A stretch of DNA of 44,321 nt from Actinomycetota bacterium (GTDB lineage: Bacteria > Actinomycetota > Acidimicrobiia > Acidimicrobiales > Acidimicrobilacustridaceae), in assembly GCA_009699125.1 (NCBI GenBank), contig WLOT01000002.1, positions 1 through 44,321 of the forward strand, read 5' to 3'. The notes beneath the pieces were generated by a model. The model was not told the DNA's origin and did no database searches. It was given only the letters and a program-made list of their open reading frames with translations. Position 1 is the first letter of the stretch. Each line of letters starts with the position of its first letter. Shown here piece by piece: positions 1 through 7,153 of the stretch. The position numbers and the translations under genes were made by a program.

Positions 1-717
1 ATTCTCGGTACATCTCAGTTGTCGATTGATCTTCGTTTCGGAACAGTGTCGCCGCGCCGAGTTGCTCAGGTGGTTGGAGAATCAACTCCGGGACGCGCAG
101 CGTTGGTCCGTCAGCTCGCATGGCGAGATTGGTACGCACATTTGTTGATCGGAACACCGACTCTTGTTGAACAACCGATGAAACCGCAGTACGCGGCAAT
201 TCAGTGGCGGCAAGACGACAAAGGTTTTGAAGCGTGGAAGAACGGGCGCACCGGTTATCCGTTCGTTGATGCCGGTATGCGACAACTTCGTGAGACCGGT
301 TGGATGCACAACCGTGTCCGAATGGTTACGGCGTCATTCCTCGTGAAGAACTTGCTGATCGATTGGCGACGGGGCGAACGTTATTTCCGGCATGTCTTGC
401 TCGATGCCGATGTTTCACAGAATGTCGGGAATTGGCAATGGGTTGCTGGAACGGGTCCGGATGCATCGCCTTACAACCGGGTCTTCAATCCTGTCCTACA
501 AGGTCAGCGCTTCGACGCGAACGGTGACTACATCCGACGATGGGTTCCGGAGCTGGCAAACCTCAATGCCTCAGCTATCCATGAACCGTGGGCTACCGGA
601 CCGCTCGAACTCGCAGCTGCCGGAATTGAAATCGGTGAGAACTATCCCGAACCGATTGTTGACCTTGCCTTCAGCCGCGGTCGCGTTCTCGATGCTTACG
701 GGGCAGTGAAGCGCTGA
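1..717 (+). CDS. phr: Deoxyribodipyrimidine photolyase, C-terminal part (5' end outside window)
   Basis: Light-dependent DNA repair flavoprotein that splits cyclobutane pyrimidine dimers. The reading frame is open from base 1 (ILGTSQLSIDLRFG, like the photolyase T-S-x-L-S-x-x-L-x-F-G segment), so the TTG at 19 is not the true start and the N-terminal antenna-binding domain lies upstream. The visible 238 residues are the FAD-binding helical domain. Recognisable are the block GYPFVDAGMRQLRETGWMHN, then RMVTASFLVKNLLIDWR, then DADVSQNVGNWQWVAGTG with SPYNRVFNP, which line the FAD and substrate pocket. The gene converges on whiB with 3 bp between the stop codons. A cryptochrome-like protein without repair activity cannot be excluded from the C-terminal half alone, but the conserved blocks favour a class I photolyase. 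Confidence 0.93.
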   Translation: MLGTSQLSIDLRFGTVSPRRVAQVVGESTPGRAALVRQLAWRDWYAHLLIGTPTLVEQPMKPQYAAIQWRQDDKGFEAWKNGRTGYPFVDAGMRQLRETGWMHNRVRMVTASFLVKNLLIDWRRGERYFRHVLLDADVSQNVGNWQWVAGTGPDASPYNRVFNPVLQGQRFDANGDYIRRWVPELANLNASAIHEPWATGPLELAAAGIEIGENYPEPIVDLAFSRGRVLDAYGAVKR

Positions 718-720
718 GTT

Positions 721-1023
721 TCAGGATGCGCGAGCTGCGTCTTGCACGGAGCGGCGGCTAATCGAACGAGGGGAGTGACCAGACGCGGCGCGCTCCTCTT
801 CGTTTTCTCCACCCCAAAAACCGTTCTCACGATTGTCGCGAGCGAGTTCTCGACATTCGAAGTTCACCGGACACGCCGCGCACATTGCGCGAGCAGTTGC
901 TTCTCGACGAACCCGACGTTCCGGTCGTTCACCCGCGATGCCAAAGAAGAGGTTTGTTCGACCCTTGCACGAGGCATGATCCATCCATTCGGGCCGGGCA
1001 ACTGCGAGCAACATGGATTCCAT
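721..1023 (-). CDS. WhiB-family iron-sulfur transcriptional regulator
   Basis: Small actinobacterial Fe-S regulator of 100 residues. Four cysteines (C19, C48, C51, C57) have the WhiB spacing and would bind a [4Fe-4S] cluster. The GFWGGENEEER turn follows at residues 68-78, and the C-terminal tail is basic and probably binds DNA. Family members act through the principal sigma factor and respond to redox state, NO or O2; which class this one belongs to cannot be read from the sequence. The ATG at 1023 has an AGGAG ribosome site six bases upstream. It is divergent from the tetrapyrrole operon across a 157-bp region containing a 14-bp palindrome, so it may regulate itself or the haem genes, which is an inference from position only. 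Confidence 0.93.
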   Translation of the reverse strand: MESMLLAVARPEWMDHASCKGRTNLFFGIAGERPERRVRREATARAMCAACPVNFECRELARDNRENGFWGGENEEERAASGHSPRSISRRSVQDAARAS

Positions 1024-1077
1024 CTCAACTCCTGGGTTCGTGAACCGAGTGACGTCGTCGTCATGAGGTGTAACCGA

Positions 1078-1091
1078 ATTTAGCGCTAAAT
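1078..1091. promoter_or_regulatory. 14-bp perfect palindrome, possible operator
   Basis: ATTTAGCGCTAAAT is a perfect inverted repeat, AT-rich against its surroundings. It lies in the divergent region between whiB (start 1023) and the tetrapyrrole operon (start 1181). Position and symmetry suggest a binding site for a dimeric regulator, but no family match is recognised. Downstream in the same region a GGGGG/CCCCC pair (1151-1155 with 1164-1168) could form a small hairpin. Confidence 0.35.
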
Positions 1092-1168
1092 ATTTCCCGT
1101 GCCTCAGAAAACCTTCCGCGATGCCCTGTGACCTTGGGCATAAGGGGTCTGGGGGCAGGGCTTCCCCC

Positions 1169-1174
1169 TAGGCT
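1169..1174 (+). promoter_or_regulatory. Putative -10 element (TAGGCT) of a leaderless tetrapyrrole operon
   Basis: TAGGCT fits the actinobacterial -10 form TAnnnT and lies six bases before the GTG start at 1181. No Shine-Dalgarno sequence is present there. That arrangement is typical of leaderless transcripts in Actinobacteria. The same hexamer precedes hemB and lies upstream of the acetyl-CoA synthetase gene. No good -35 is visible. Confidence 0.4.
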
Positions 1175-1180
1175 CAAGCA

Positions 1181-2716
1181 GTGACTGTGTTTCTCGTCGG
1201 AGCTGGGCCGGGCGATCCGGGATTGCTGACGCTTCGTGGCGCCGAGGCCTTGGCGATGGCCGATGTCGTGGTCTACGACCGGCTTTCTGTGAGCGCTCTG
1301 CTGGAATTGGCCCCGCCCGAGGCTGAGCGGATCAGCGTCGCTAAATCCGCAGGTCGAGCGGTCATGCCTCAGGACGACATCAACGCATTGCTCGTCGAAA
1401 AGGCCAAACAAGGCCTGACCGTCGTTCGCCTCAAGGGCGGTGATCCGTTCGTCTTTGCCCGCGGGGGAGAGGAAGCAGCCGCTCTTGCCGCTGCGGGTCT
1501 CCATTACGAGGTGGTGCCTGGGGTGACCTCGGCAATCGCGGTTCCCGCTTATGCGGGTATTCCCGTCACGTTGCGCCACTCATCGACCTCATTCACCGTC
1601 ATTACTGGTCATGAGGATCCCGACAAGAGCGACGAGGTCAACTGGGAAGCCGCCGCGCAACTGGGCGGGACCATCGTAATTCTTATGGGAATCGGCCGGT
1701 TGCCGAAGATTGTCGATCGGCTCCTGGCCGGCGGCCTCGCACCCGATACGCCTGCGGCGGCGATTCGTTGGGGCACGAGGCCTGAACAACACACGGTGAG
1801 GTCAACGCTTTCAGGAATTGCCCGTGAACAATTGGCGTCACCGAGCGTGATCGTCGTCGGGCAGGTCGCGGCGATGGATCTTTCGTGGTTTGAATCACGG
1901 CCGCTTTTTGGAAAGAAAGTGATTGTGACGCGGCCGCGCCATCAGTCATCGGTTCTTGCTGATCGGTTACGAGACGAAGGCGCCGATGCGCTGATCGTTC
2001 CCACCATTGAAATCGTTGATCCTCTCGACCAAGGCGCTGCATTGAGCGCCGCAGTTGAGCAACTGTCTTCGTACGACTGGGTAGTCCTGACATCGGCCAA
2101 CGGCGCCGCAAGATTGTGCGAGCGACTCCGCGACGGTCGTGATCTTGCCGGAGTAAAGATTGCAGCGATAGGCCCAGGCACGGCCGAAGTGCTGGCCGAT
2201 CACAACCTTGTGGCCGACCTCGTTCCCGAACGATTTATTGCGGAATCGCTACTCGAGGCGTTCCCACTTCCTCACGACACCGATCAACGCCGAGTCTTGC
2301 TTGCGCGTGCCGAGGTTGCCCGCGACGTTCTTCCCGACGGATTGCGAGAGTTGGGATGGCGCGTCGATGTCGTCGATGCCTATCGAACGATTCCGGTGGA
2401 ACCAACCGACGCCGAGCGCGAACAAGTCATTGGTGCCGACATCGTTACATTCACCTCCTCATCAACCGTCGACAACTGGGTTGCGGCGTTCGGGGTCGAC
2501 ACGCTCCCCAAGACCGTTGCGTGTATTGGCCCAATCACTGCCGACACGGCGCGTCGGGCTGGTCTCCGCGTTGACGTGATCGCCGATGTCCACACCATCG
2601 ACGGACTTGTCGATGCGCTCGTAGAACGGAGTGCACACCCGACTGCACCGAAGACGAAGACCCCTCGACGTACCAGTCGTGGCCCCCGATTCGGTCGCCA
2701 ACAGCGACGTGCCTAG
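1181..2716 (+). CDS. Fused uroporphyrinogen-III C-methyltransferase / uroporphyrinogen-III synthase
   Basis: Bifunctional 511-residue enzyme. The N-terminal ~240 residues are a SAM-dependent uroporphyrinogen-III methyltransferase (SUMT, CobA/CysG-A type), giving precorrin-2 for sirohaem and cobalamin. They begin FLVGAGPGDPGLLTLRG, continue with VRLKGGDPFVFARGGEE, and include VVPGVTSAIAVPAYAGIPVT. Residues ~245-480 are uroporphyrinogen-III synthase (HemD), which closes hydroxymethylbilane; they begin VIVTRPRHQSSVLADRLRDE and include DWVVLTSANGAARL. The last ~25 residues are basic and probably disordered. The fusion is common in Actinobacteria and other Gram-positives. The GTG start lacks a Shine-Dalgarno site and is probably leaderless. 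It is first in an operon with hemB and hemL; hemA and hemC are not in the window. Confidence 0.95.
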   Translation: MTVFLVGAGPGDPGLLTLRGAEALAMADVVVYDRLSVSALLELAPPEAERISVAKSAGRAVMPQDDINALLVEKAKQGLTVVRLKGGDPFVFARGGEEAAALAAAGLHYEVVPGVTSAIAVPAYAGIPVTLRHSSTSFTVITGHEDPDKSDEVNWEAAAQLGGTIVILMGIGRLPKIVDRLLAGGLAPDTPAAAIRWGTRPEQHTVRSTLSGIAREQLASPSVIVVGQVAAMDLSWFESRPLFGKKVIVTRPRHQSSVLADRLRDEGADALIVPTIEIVDPLDQGAALSAAVEQLSSYDWVVLTSANGAARLCERLRDGRDLAGVKIAAIGPGTAEVLADHNLVADLVPERFIAESLLEAFPLPHDTDQRRVLLARAEVARDVLPDGLRELGWRVDVVDAYRTIPVEPTDAEREQVIGADIVTFTSSSTVDNWVAAFGVDTLPKTVACIGPITADTARRAGLRVDVIADVHTIDGLVDALVERSAHPTAPKTKTPRRTSRGPRFGRQQRRA

Positions 2717-2719
2717 GCT
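2714..2719 (+). promoter_or_regulatory. Putative internal -10 element (TAGGCT) before hemB
   Basis: The hexamer TAGGCT overlaps the stop codon of the preceding gene and lies eight bases before the hemB ATG, which has no Shine-Dalgarno sequence. This mirrors the element before the operon start, so hemB may also be made from a leaderless transcript of its own. Confidence 0.33.
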
Positions 2720-2727
2720 CTGCGCCA

Positions 2728-3711
2728 ATGAGTTTCCCTCAACGCCGCCTTCGTCGACTTCGACGCACGCCTGCTCTCCGGCGGATGGTTGCTGAAACGC
2801 GCCTCACCCCCGACGATCTCATTGCGCCCCTTTTCGTGCGGGAGGGAATTACAGAGCCGCAGCCGATCGCTTCGATTCCTGGAGTCGTGCAACACACGCT
2901 TGGTTCGCTTCGTGCCGAGGTCGCCGATCTCGTGGGTCTTGGTGTCCCAGGAGTCATCCTTTTTGGAGTTCCCGAAACCAAAGACGACATCGGGTCGGGC
3001 GCATGGAACCCAGACGGCATCGTGCAGATCGCATTACGCGAGTTGCGTGACACGTTTGGTGATCGTGTCGTCCTGATGTCTGATCTCTGCCTCGATGAAT
3101 ACACCACCCATGGTCACTGCGGAGTTCTCGACGGACGCGGAAGCGTCGACAACGACGCAACGCTTGATCTCTACGCGAACGTGGCAATTGCCCAAGCAAC
3201 CGCCGGTGCTGATGTTGTTGCTCCTTCGGGAATGATGGACGGTGCCGTCGCCGCAATTCGCGATGCGCTCGACGAAGAAGACTTCATCGAGACGGCGATC
3301 ATGGCGTATTCGGCGAAATATGCATCGGCGCTTTACGGGCCGTTCCGCGATGCAGTCGATGTCACGATCGAAGACGGCGGCGATCGAAAGGGTTACCAGC
3401 AAGACCCTGCAAACGCTCGAGAATCGCTCGAAGAGATTCGCCAAGACATTCTTGAAGGCGCCGACATCGTGATGGTGAAACCAGCGATGTCGTATCTCGA
3501 CATCATCGCGAGGGCTCGCCAAGAGGTCGACATTCCCATGGCCGCCTATCACGTGTCTGGCGAATACGCGATGGTGAAAGCAGCAGCGGAACGCGGATGG
3601 ATCGACGGCGACGCCGTCGCAATCGAACAACTCACGTCGATTCGACGTGCGGGCGCCGACATGGTTCTTACGTACTTCGCGCGCGACATCGCCGAACTTC
3701 TCAACGATTGA
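2728..3711 (+). CDS. hemB: Delta-aminolevulinic acid dehydratase (porphobilinogen synthase)
   Basis: Condenses two 5-aminolevulinates to porphobilinogen, the second common step of tetrapyrrole synthesis, in the cytosol. At 327 residues it is the usual length. The two active-site lysines are K197 (in AYSAKYAS) and K251 (in VMVKPAMSY), the latter forming the Schiff base. The metal segment reads SDLCLDEYTTHGHCGVLDG: two cysteines (C121, C131) of the zinc site remain, and the middle cysteine position is aspartate (D123). The C-terminal allosteric metal region RDAVDVTIEDGGDRKGYQ is also present. The gene follows the HemD fusion by 11 bp and is followed four bases later by hemL, so it lies within one tetrapyrrole operon. 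Confidence 0.97.
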   Translation: MSFPQRRLRRLRRTPALRRMVAETRLTPDDLIAPLFVREGITEPQPIASIPGVVQHTLGSLRAEVADLVGLGVPGVILFGVPETKDDIGSGAWNPDGIVQIALRELRDTFGDRVVLMSDLCLDEYTTHGHCGVLDGRGSVDNDATLDLYANVAIAQATAGADVVAPSGMMDGAVAAIRDALDEEDFIETAIMAYSAKYASALYGPFRDAVDVTIEDGGDRKGYQQDPANARESLEEIRQDILEGADIVMVKPAMSYLDIIARARQEVDIPMAAYHVSGEYAMVKAAAERGWIDGDAVAIEQLTSIRRAGADMVLTYFARDIAELLND

Positions 3712-3715
3712 GCTC

Positions 3716-4981
3716 ATGACACAAACAAACGAATCGCTGTTCGAACGCGGTCAGCGCGTCATCCCCGGCGGAGTGAACTCGCCAGTTCGAGCGTTCCGCT
3801 CAGTAGGTGGAACTCCGTATTTCGTTGCAAGCGGCAGCGGCGCTCGCGTGACTGATGTCGAGGGAACAACGTTCCTTGACCTCGTTCAGAGCTACGGAGC
3901 GATCATCGCCGGTCACGCTCACCCCAAGATCATCGAAGCGATTCAAAAAGCTGCAGTCGATGGAACGTCGTTCGGAGCACCGACGCCTCGCGAAGTCGAA
4001 CTTGCTGAAGCGATTAACGAACGGGTTCCTTCCTGCGAGAAGTTGCGCATGGTGAACAGCGGAACCGAAGCAACGATGAGTGCGATCCGCGTAGCGCGCG
4101 GCGCAACTGGGCGACCAAAGATTCTCAAGTTTGCGGGCAACTACCACGGTCATAGCGATGGCCTGCTCGTTTCTGGCGGAACGGCGATGGCATCGCTTGG
4201 TATTCCCGCATCGGCGGGAGTTACTGACAACGCAATCGCGGACACTGTCGTTGCGCCCTACAACGTCGTACCAACACTCGATGAAACATTTGCTGCGGTC
4301 ATCGTTGAACCGTGTGCGGCAAATATGGGTTTGGTTCCACCGGCACCTGGATTCCTCGAAGGACTTCGCGCCGAATGTGATCGTGTTGGCGCACTATTGA
4401 TCTTCGACGAAGTCATCACGGGCTTTCGTGTTGCGCGCGGCGGCGCACAACAACTTCTCGGCGTCACTCCTGATCTCACTGCGTTCGGAAAGATCATTGG
4501 CGGTGGTTTGCCCGTCGGTGCATTCGGCGGGCGCGCCGACGTGATGGACAACCTTGCGCCGTTGGGACCCGTCTACCAAGCAGGAACGTTGTCGGGTAAT
4601 CCACTGGCAACGGCAGCCGGTCTTGCTGCACTCTCACTTCTCGATGACGACGCCTACGCGTTGATCGAATCTCGCGCCGATTGCCTTGCCGGTTCGCTTG
4701 CAAATGCGTTCGCCGCTGCCGGCATCACCGTCTGTGTTCCGCGCTTTGCCACGCTTGTTGGATTGTTCTTCGGCGAAACGCCACCAACCGATTACGTGAG
4801 TGCATGCACTACTGACGAAGCGTTGTACGCAGCGTTCTTCCATGAACTTCTTGATCGTGGTGTTGCGGTTGCGCCTGGAGCGTACGAAGTGATGTTCCCG
4901 GGACTTGCCCATGACGATGAAGTACTCACGGCGATCAGCGATGCAGCGCACGCAGCTGCTGCAGCTGTCGCGTCACGCTGA
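3716..4981 (+). CDS. hemL: Glutamate-1-semialdehyde 2,1-aminomutase
   Basis: PLP enzyme that turns glutamate-1-semialdehyde into 5-aminolevulinate in the C5 pathway. The ATG at 3716 gives a 421-residue protein beginning MTQTNESLFERGQRVIPGGV, the normal family N-terminus; longer in-frame starts would lie inside hemB and were rejected. PLP-site blocks visible are MVNSGTEATMSAIRVARG, FAGNYHGHSDGLL, IFDEVITGFRVARGG and TAFGKIIGGGLPVGAFGG, with K259 the Schiff-base lysine. The gene shows that this organism uses the glutamate route to haem. It is last in the operon and is followed by a 13-bp-stem hairpin. Its role, like that of hemB, fits the haem demand of the cytochrome genes downstream. Confidence 0.97.
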   Translation: MTQTNESLFERGQRVIPGGVNSPVRAFRSVGGTPYFVASGSGARVTDVEGTTFLDLVQSYGAIIAGHAHPKIIEAIQKAAVDGTSFGAPTPREVELAEAINERVPSCEKLRMVNSGTEATMSAIRVARGATGRPKILKFAGNYHGHSDGLLVSGGTAMASLGIPASAGVTDNAIADTVVAPYNVVPTLDETFAAVIVEPCAANMGLVPPAPGFLEGLRAECDRVGALLIFDEVITGFRVARGGAQQLLGVTPDLTAFGKIIGGGLPVGAFGGRADVMDNLAPLGPVYQAGTLSGNPLATAAGLAALSLLDDDAYALIESRADCLAGSLANAFAAAGITVCVPRFATLVGLFFGETPPTDYVSACTTDEALYAAFFHELLDRGVAVAPGAYEVMFPGLAHDDEVLTAISDAAHAAAAAVASR

Positions 4982-5013
4982 CATCAACGCGCGCGACACA
5001 TCGCATTGAACGC

Positions 5014-5043
5014 GAAGGGACCCCGCCGAAGCGGGGTCCCTTC
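5014..5043 (+). terminator. Strong hairpin terminator between hemL and the cytochrome c gene
   Basis: A perfect 13-bp stem (5014-5026 with 5031-5043) closes a CGAA tetraloop. It lies 32 bp after the hemL stop and 23 bp past the stop of the convergent cytochrome c gene. On the plus strand the tail is AAACAATTCTTTT, only moderately T-rich. It probably serves both transcripts. Confidence 0.8.
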
Positions 5044-5066
5044 AAACAATTCTTTTGGAGCGAGCC

Positions 5067-5867
5067 TTACGACTTTGAACCAACTGGCGTTGTCCAGTTC
5101 GGTTGAATCGTGAGCTTGCCGTTCGCGTCGAGCAACGGCGTACCTTCGGGGGTGATGAGTTCGCCCGCTGCGTTCAGCATGGGCTTTCCATCGGCGTAAG
5201 TGATATTGCCTGTTGCATCGACGGTGGTCTTGCCGCCTGAAAGCGTTTCCCACTCGTAACGAACGACCGCAAGCAACTGTGCCTGGCTAAGCGTCTTGTT
5301 GAAGTTCGGCATTGGGTTGCCGTTGTAACTCAGCGTCTTGTGCTGTCCGCCTTCACGAGCCGGATCCCCATACGGAGTGCCGGCAGGGCCGATTCCATTC
5401 GAGCCGAGCCACACGAAATCAAGTTGTCCGATGATGTCGGGGAACGTGGCAACAAGTGCACCGCCGGTCATGACGCGACCAACGCCACCGCCACCACCAG
5501 CACCATGGCAGCCTGCGCAGTTTGCAGCGAAGATGGTTCCGCCTGTCGCCAACTGCGAAGGCGCGCCGTTCGAGGCAGGGGAGAGGCCACCGATATAGAT
5601 GACGGCCCACAGCGGAAGGAATGCCAACACCGGCATGGCCCAGAACGGGATCTTCTTCCGCTTTATGGCCGCTTCGACGTAGGGCGGAACTGGTTCCGGA
5701 GCAGCGGCGGGCGCAACAGCAGCCGGTGCAGCGGCCGCAGTAGCGGTTGCCTTCTCGACTGATGCGCTCTCGGCGGCCGGTGCTGCATCAGCAGCAGGTG
5801 TTCCACCGTCGAGTGAAGTCCGACGGTCTTTAGAGCGCTTGAGCAGATGCTCAGGAACTTCGGTCAC
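5067..5867 (-). CDS. Membrane-anchored monohaem cytochrome c with C-terminal repeats
   Basis: 266-residue electron carrier, probably anchored on the outer face of the membrane. Residues 1-20 are a basic cytoplasmic start (VPEHLLKRS at 4-12), 21-65 an Ala/Pro/Glu-rich linker, and ~73-93 one membrane segment. A class I cytochrome c domain follows, with haem motif C117-A-G-C120-H121 and likely axial M176 (in NPMPNF). The tail at 217-255 carries two full copies and one partial copy of a ~15-residue repeat ([DN]A-x-G-x-[IL]-x-T... G-x-P-[ML]-L). The start is GTG with GGAGG four bases upstream. It is divergent from the bc-complex genes, so it probably takes electrons from that complex or passes them to an oxidase. 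The N-terminal motif recurs twice in the cytochrome b subunit-IV protein. Confidence 0.85.
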   Translation of the reverse strand: MTEVPEHLLKRSKDRRTSLDGGTPAADAAPAAESASVEKATATAAAAPAAVAPAAAPEPVPPYVEAAIKRKKIPFWAMPVLAFLPLWAVIYIGGLSPASNGAPSQLATGGTIFAANCAGCHGAGGGGGVGRVMTGGALVATFPDIIGQLDFVWLGSNGIGPAGTPYGDPAREGGQHKTLSYNGNPMPNFNKTLSQAQLLAVVRYEWETLSGGKTTVDATGNITYADGKPMLNAAGELITPEGTPLLDANGKLTIQPNWTTPVGSKS

Positions 5868-6171
5868 GGTTCCTCCGAAGCGGACGGGGAGAGAGATGGG
5901 AGCAGTGATCGGGCAGGGCTGCCGGCGAAGCCGACGGACACCGGCCGTACCCGGTCAAACCTAGACGACGCGGAGCGGGCGGAGCCAAGTATCGAGAAGG
6001 ACAGTTCGCGAAATCTCTCCGGTGAAATGTCACGTCCGCGAATGACCCGTGGAATGTCTCAACCCCCTCGCGGCGGTGCTAGACAATGAAAGCGCCGGAC
6101 CGGCCTGATCGGGCTCGGCACAGTTCTGTCCGTACCATTTGTGCAAACGTTCACGAGGGAGGCCAACCCGG
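5868..6171. other. 304-bp divergent intergenic region upstream of the bc-complex genes
   Basis: Separates the minus-strand cytochrome c gene from the plus-strand respiratory run, so it must hold promoters for both. Visible items are an 8-bp palindrome TTCGCGAA at 6005-6012, an imperfect inverted repeat around AAACGTT at 6141-6154, and TAGACAAT at 6080-6087, which resembles a -10 box. A GGGAGG ribosome site lies just before the GTG at 6172. No convincing small gene was found. Confidence 0.5.
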
Positions 6172-6627
6172 GTGGTTGCGTTCATCGCATCGGTGCTTGT
6201 AGCGGTTCTTTTGACCGCACTTGTGATTCCGGTGGCCAAGCGACGTCCAGTAGGGACCCCGCTCACATGGGGCGAGGCCATGGTCGCGTCCGTTTATGCC
6301 TTTTTCCTTATGTTTTGGGTCTATGGGCTCGTTCCTCATCTCTTCTTGACTTGGGCCGGCAATGAACTCGGCTGGCGTCCCGACAAGCTTTTGCTTGGTC
6401 CCGGGGGCGTTCTCAAGCCGCAGTCACTCGACGGCTGGAGCCCAATCACGATCACGTACCAGACACTTCGCGACATTCTCGCGGTGCTGATCTATGTCGT
6501 CTTCCTCGGTGCCCAGATCGCTCTTTGGGTCTGGTGGCAGAACCGTGGCAAGCGTGCCGCTGCGGCGGAAACCGCTCAGACCACCGTCACATCCGAATAC
6601 GGCCGTCCGCTGGTTCGGAAGAGCTGA
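6172..6627 (+). CDS. Small three-helix membrane protein at the head of the bc-complex genes (unrecognised)
   Basis: 151 residues; I do not recognise the family. Three hydrophobic segments are visible: ~3-21 (IASVLVAVLLTALVIPV), ~36-58 (MVASVYAFFLMFWVYGLVPH) and ~100-123 (ILAVLIYVVFLGAQIALWVWW). A polar loop lies at ~60-98 and the tail is basic. The GTG at 6172 was chosen because GGAGG ends nine bases upstream; a TTG at 6139 is in frame but has no ribosome site. It lies two bases before the ferredoxin gene, so the two are translationally close. Position suggests an accessory or assembly subunit of the b6-type complex or a membrane anchor for the ferredoxin; both are inferences. Confidence 0.75.
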   Translation: MVAFIASVLVAVLLTALVIPVAKRRPVGTPLTWGEAMVASVYAFFLMFWVYGLVPHLFLTWAGNELGWRPDKLLLGPGGVLKPQSLDGWSPITITYQTLRDILAVLIYVVFLGAQIALWVWWQNRGKRAAAAETAQTTVTSEYGRPLVRKS

Positions 6628-6629
6628 TC

Positions 6630-7046
6630 ATGGCCCGCATTGACGCCAATCCCCCGATGCCGGAGTTCCGCGACGATTACGTCCTGCGGGAAGTCGACGC
6701 GGAATGGCTGTCAAAGGCGGTCAAGCCCAAGCAATTCATCCATATCGATCAATCCGAGTGCATTACCTGCGAAGGCTGCGTCGACATCTGCCCGTGGAAG
6801 TGCATCCACCTGGTTCGCACCTCCTCGATCGACGAGGCCGTTGGCACCGAACTTCCCGGAGAAGACCCCGGTGACCACTCGGTGTTCCTGATCGACGACG
6901 ATGTCTGCACCCGATGCGCCCTTTGCGTCGACCGGTGCCCAACTGGTGTCATCATCCTTGGAAAGGTCGGTGCTGCACCGGCCGATGGTGACTCCCATCA
7001 ACGCACGCCGACCCATGGCTACGGCTACGGCATGCGACTCGGATAG
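6630..7046 (+). CDS. 2[4Fe-4S] ferredoxin encoded in the bc-complex cluster
   Basis: 138-residue soluble ferredoxin-like protein. Cluster motif one is C44-x2-C47-x2-C50-x3-C54-P and motif two is C93-x2-C96-x2-C99-x3-C103-P, the standard arrangement for two [4Fe-4S] clusters. An extra C58 and a ~35-residue insertion rich in acidic residues separate the motifs. About 40 residues precede the first cluster and a Gly/His/Tyr-rich tail ends the protein. The ATG at 6630 fits the N-terminus; a longer in-frame start lies inside the upstream gene. Location between a membrane protein and cytochrome b suggests it exchanges electrons with the b6-type complex or serves as donor to the NADH-module-less complex I downstream. 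Direction of electron flow cannot be told from sequence. Confidence 0.88.
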   Translation: MARIDANPPMPEFRDDYVLREVDAEWLSKAVKPKQFIHIDQSECITCEGCVDICPWKCIHLVRTSSIDEAVGTELPGEDPGDHSVFLIDDDVCTRCALCVDRCPTGVIILGKVGAAPADGDSHQRTPTHGYGYGMRLG

Positions 7047-7048
7047 TG

Positions 7049-7101
7049 CTACACCTTCTTTTACCCAAGTTTTTCTGACTTTTCTTTACTTTCTGAACTC
7101 G
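7049..7101 (+). other. Pyrimidine-rich tract in the gap before cytochrome b
   Basis: The 107-bp gap between the ferredoxin and cytochrome b genes has a run dominated by T and C with several T4-T5 blocks, unlike the surrounding coding DNA. No hairpin precedes it, so it is not a standard terminator. It could be an RNA-processing or regulatory leader for cytochrome b. Confidence 0.35.
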
Positions 7102-7153
7102 AACCACCCTCCCGGAATCAGCCCTTGATTTCGGCTCACACGGAGTAACTGCC

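Noticed and set aside
6139..6171. TTG at 6139 as start of the small membrane protein
   Set aside because: It has no ribosome site, while the GTG at 6172 has GGAGG at nine bases.
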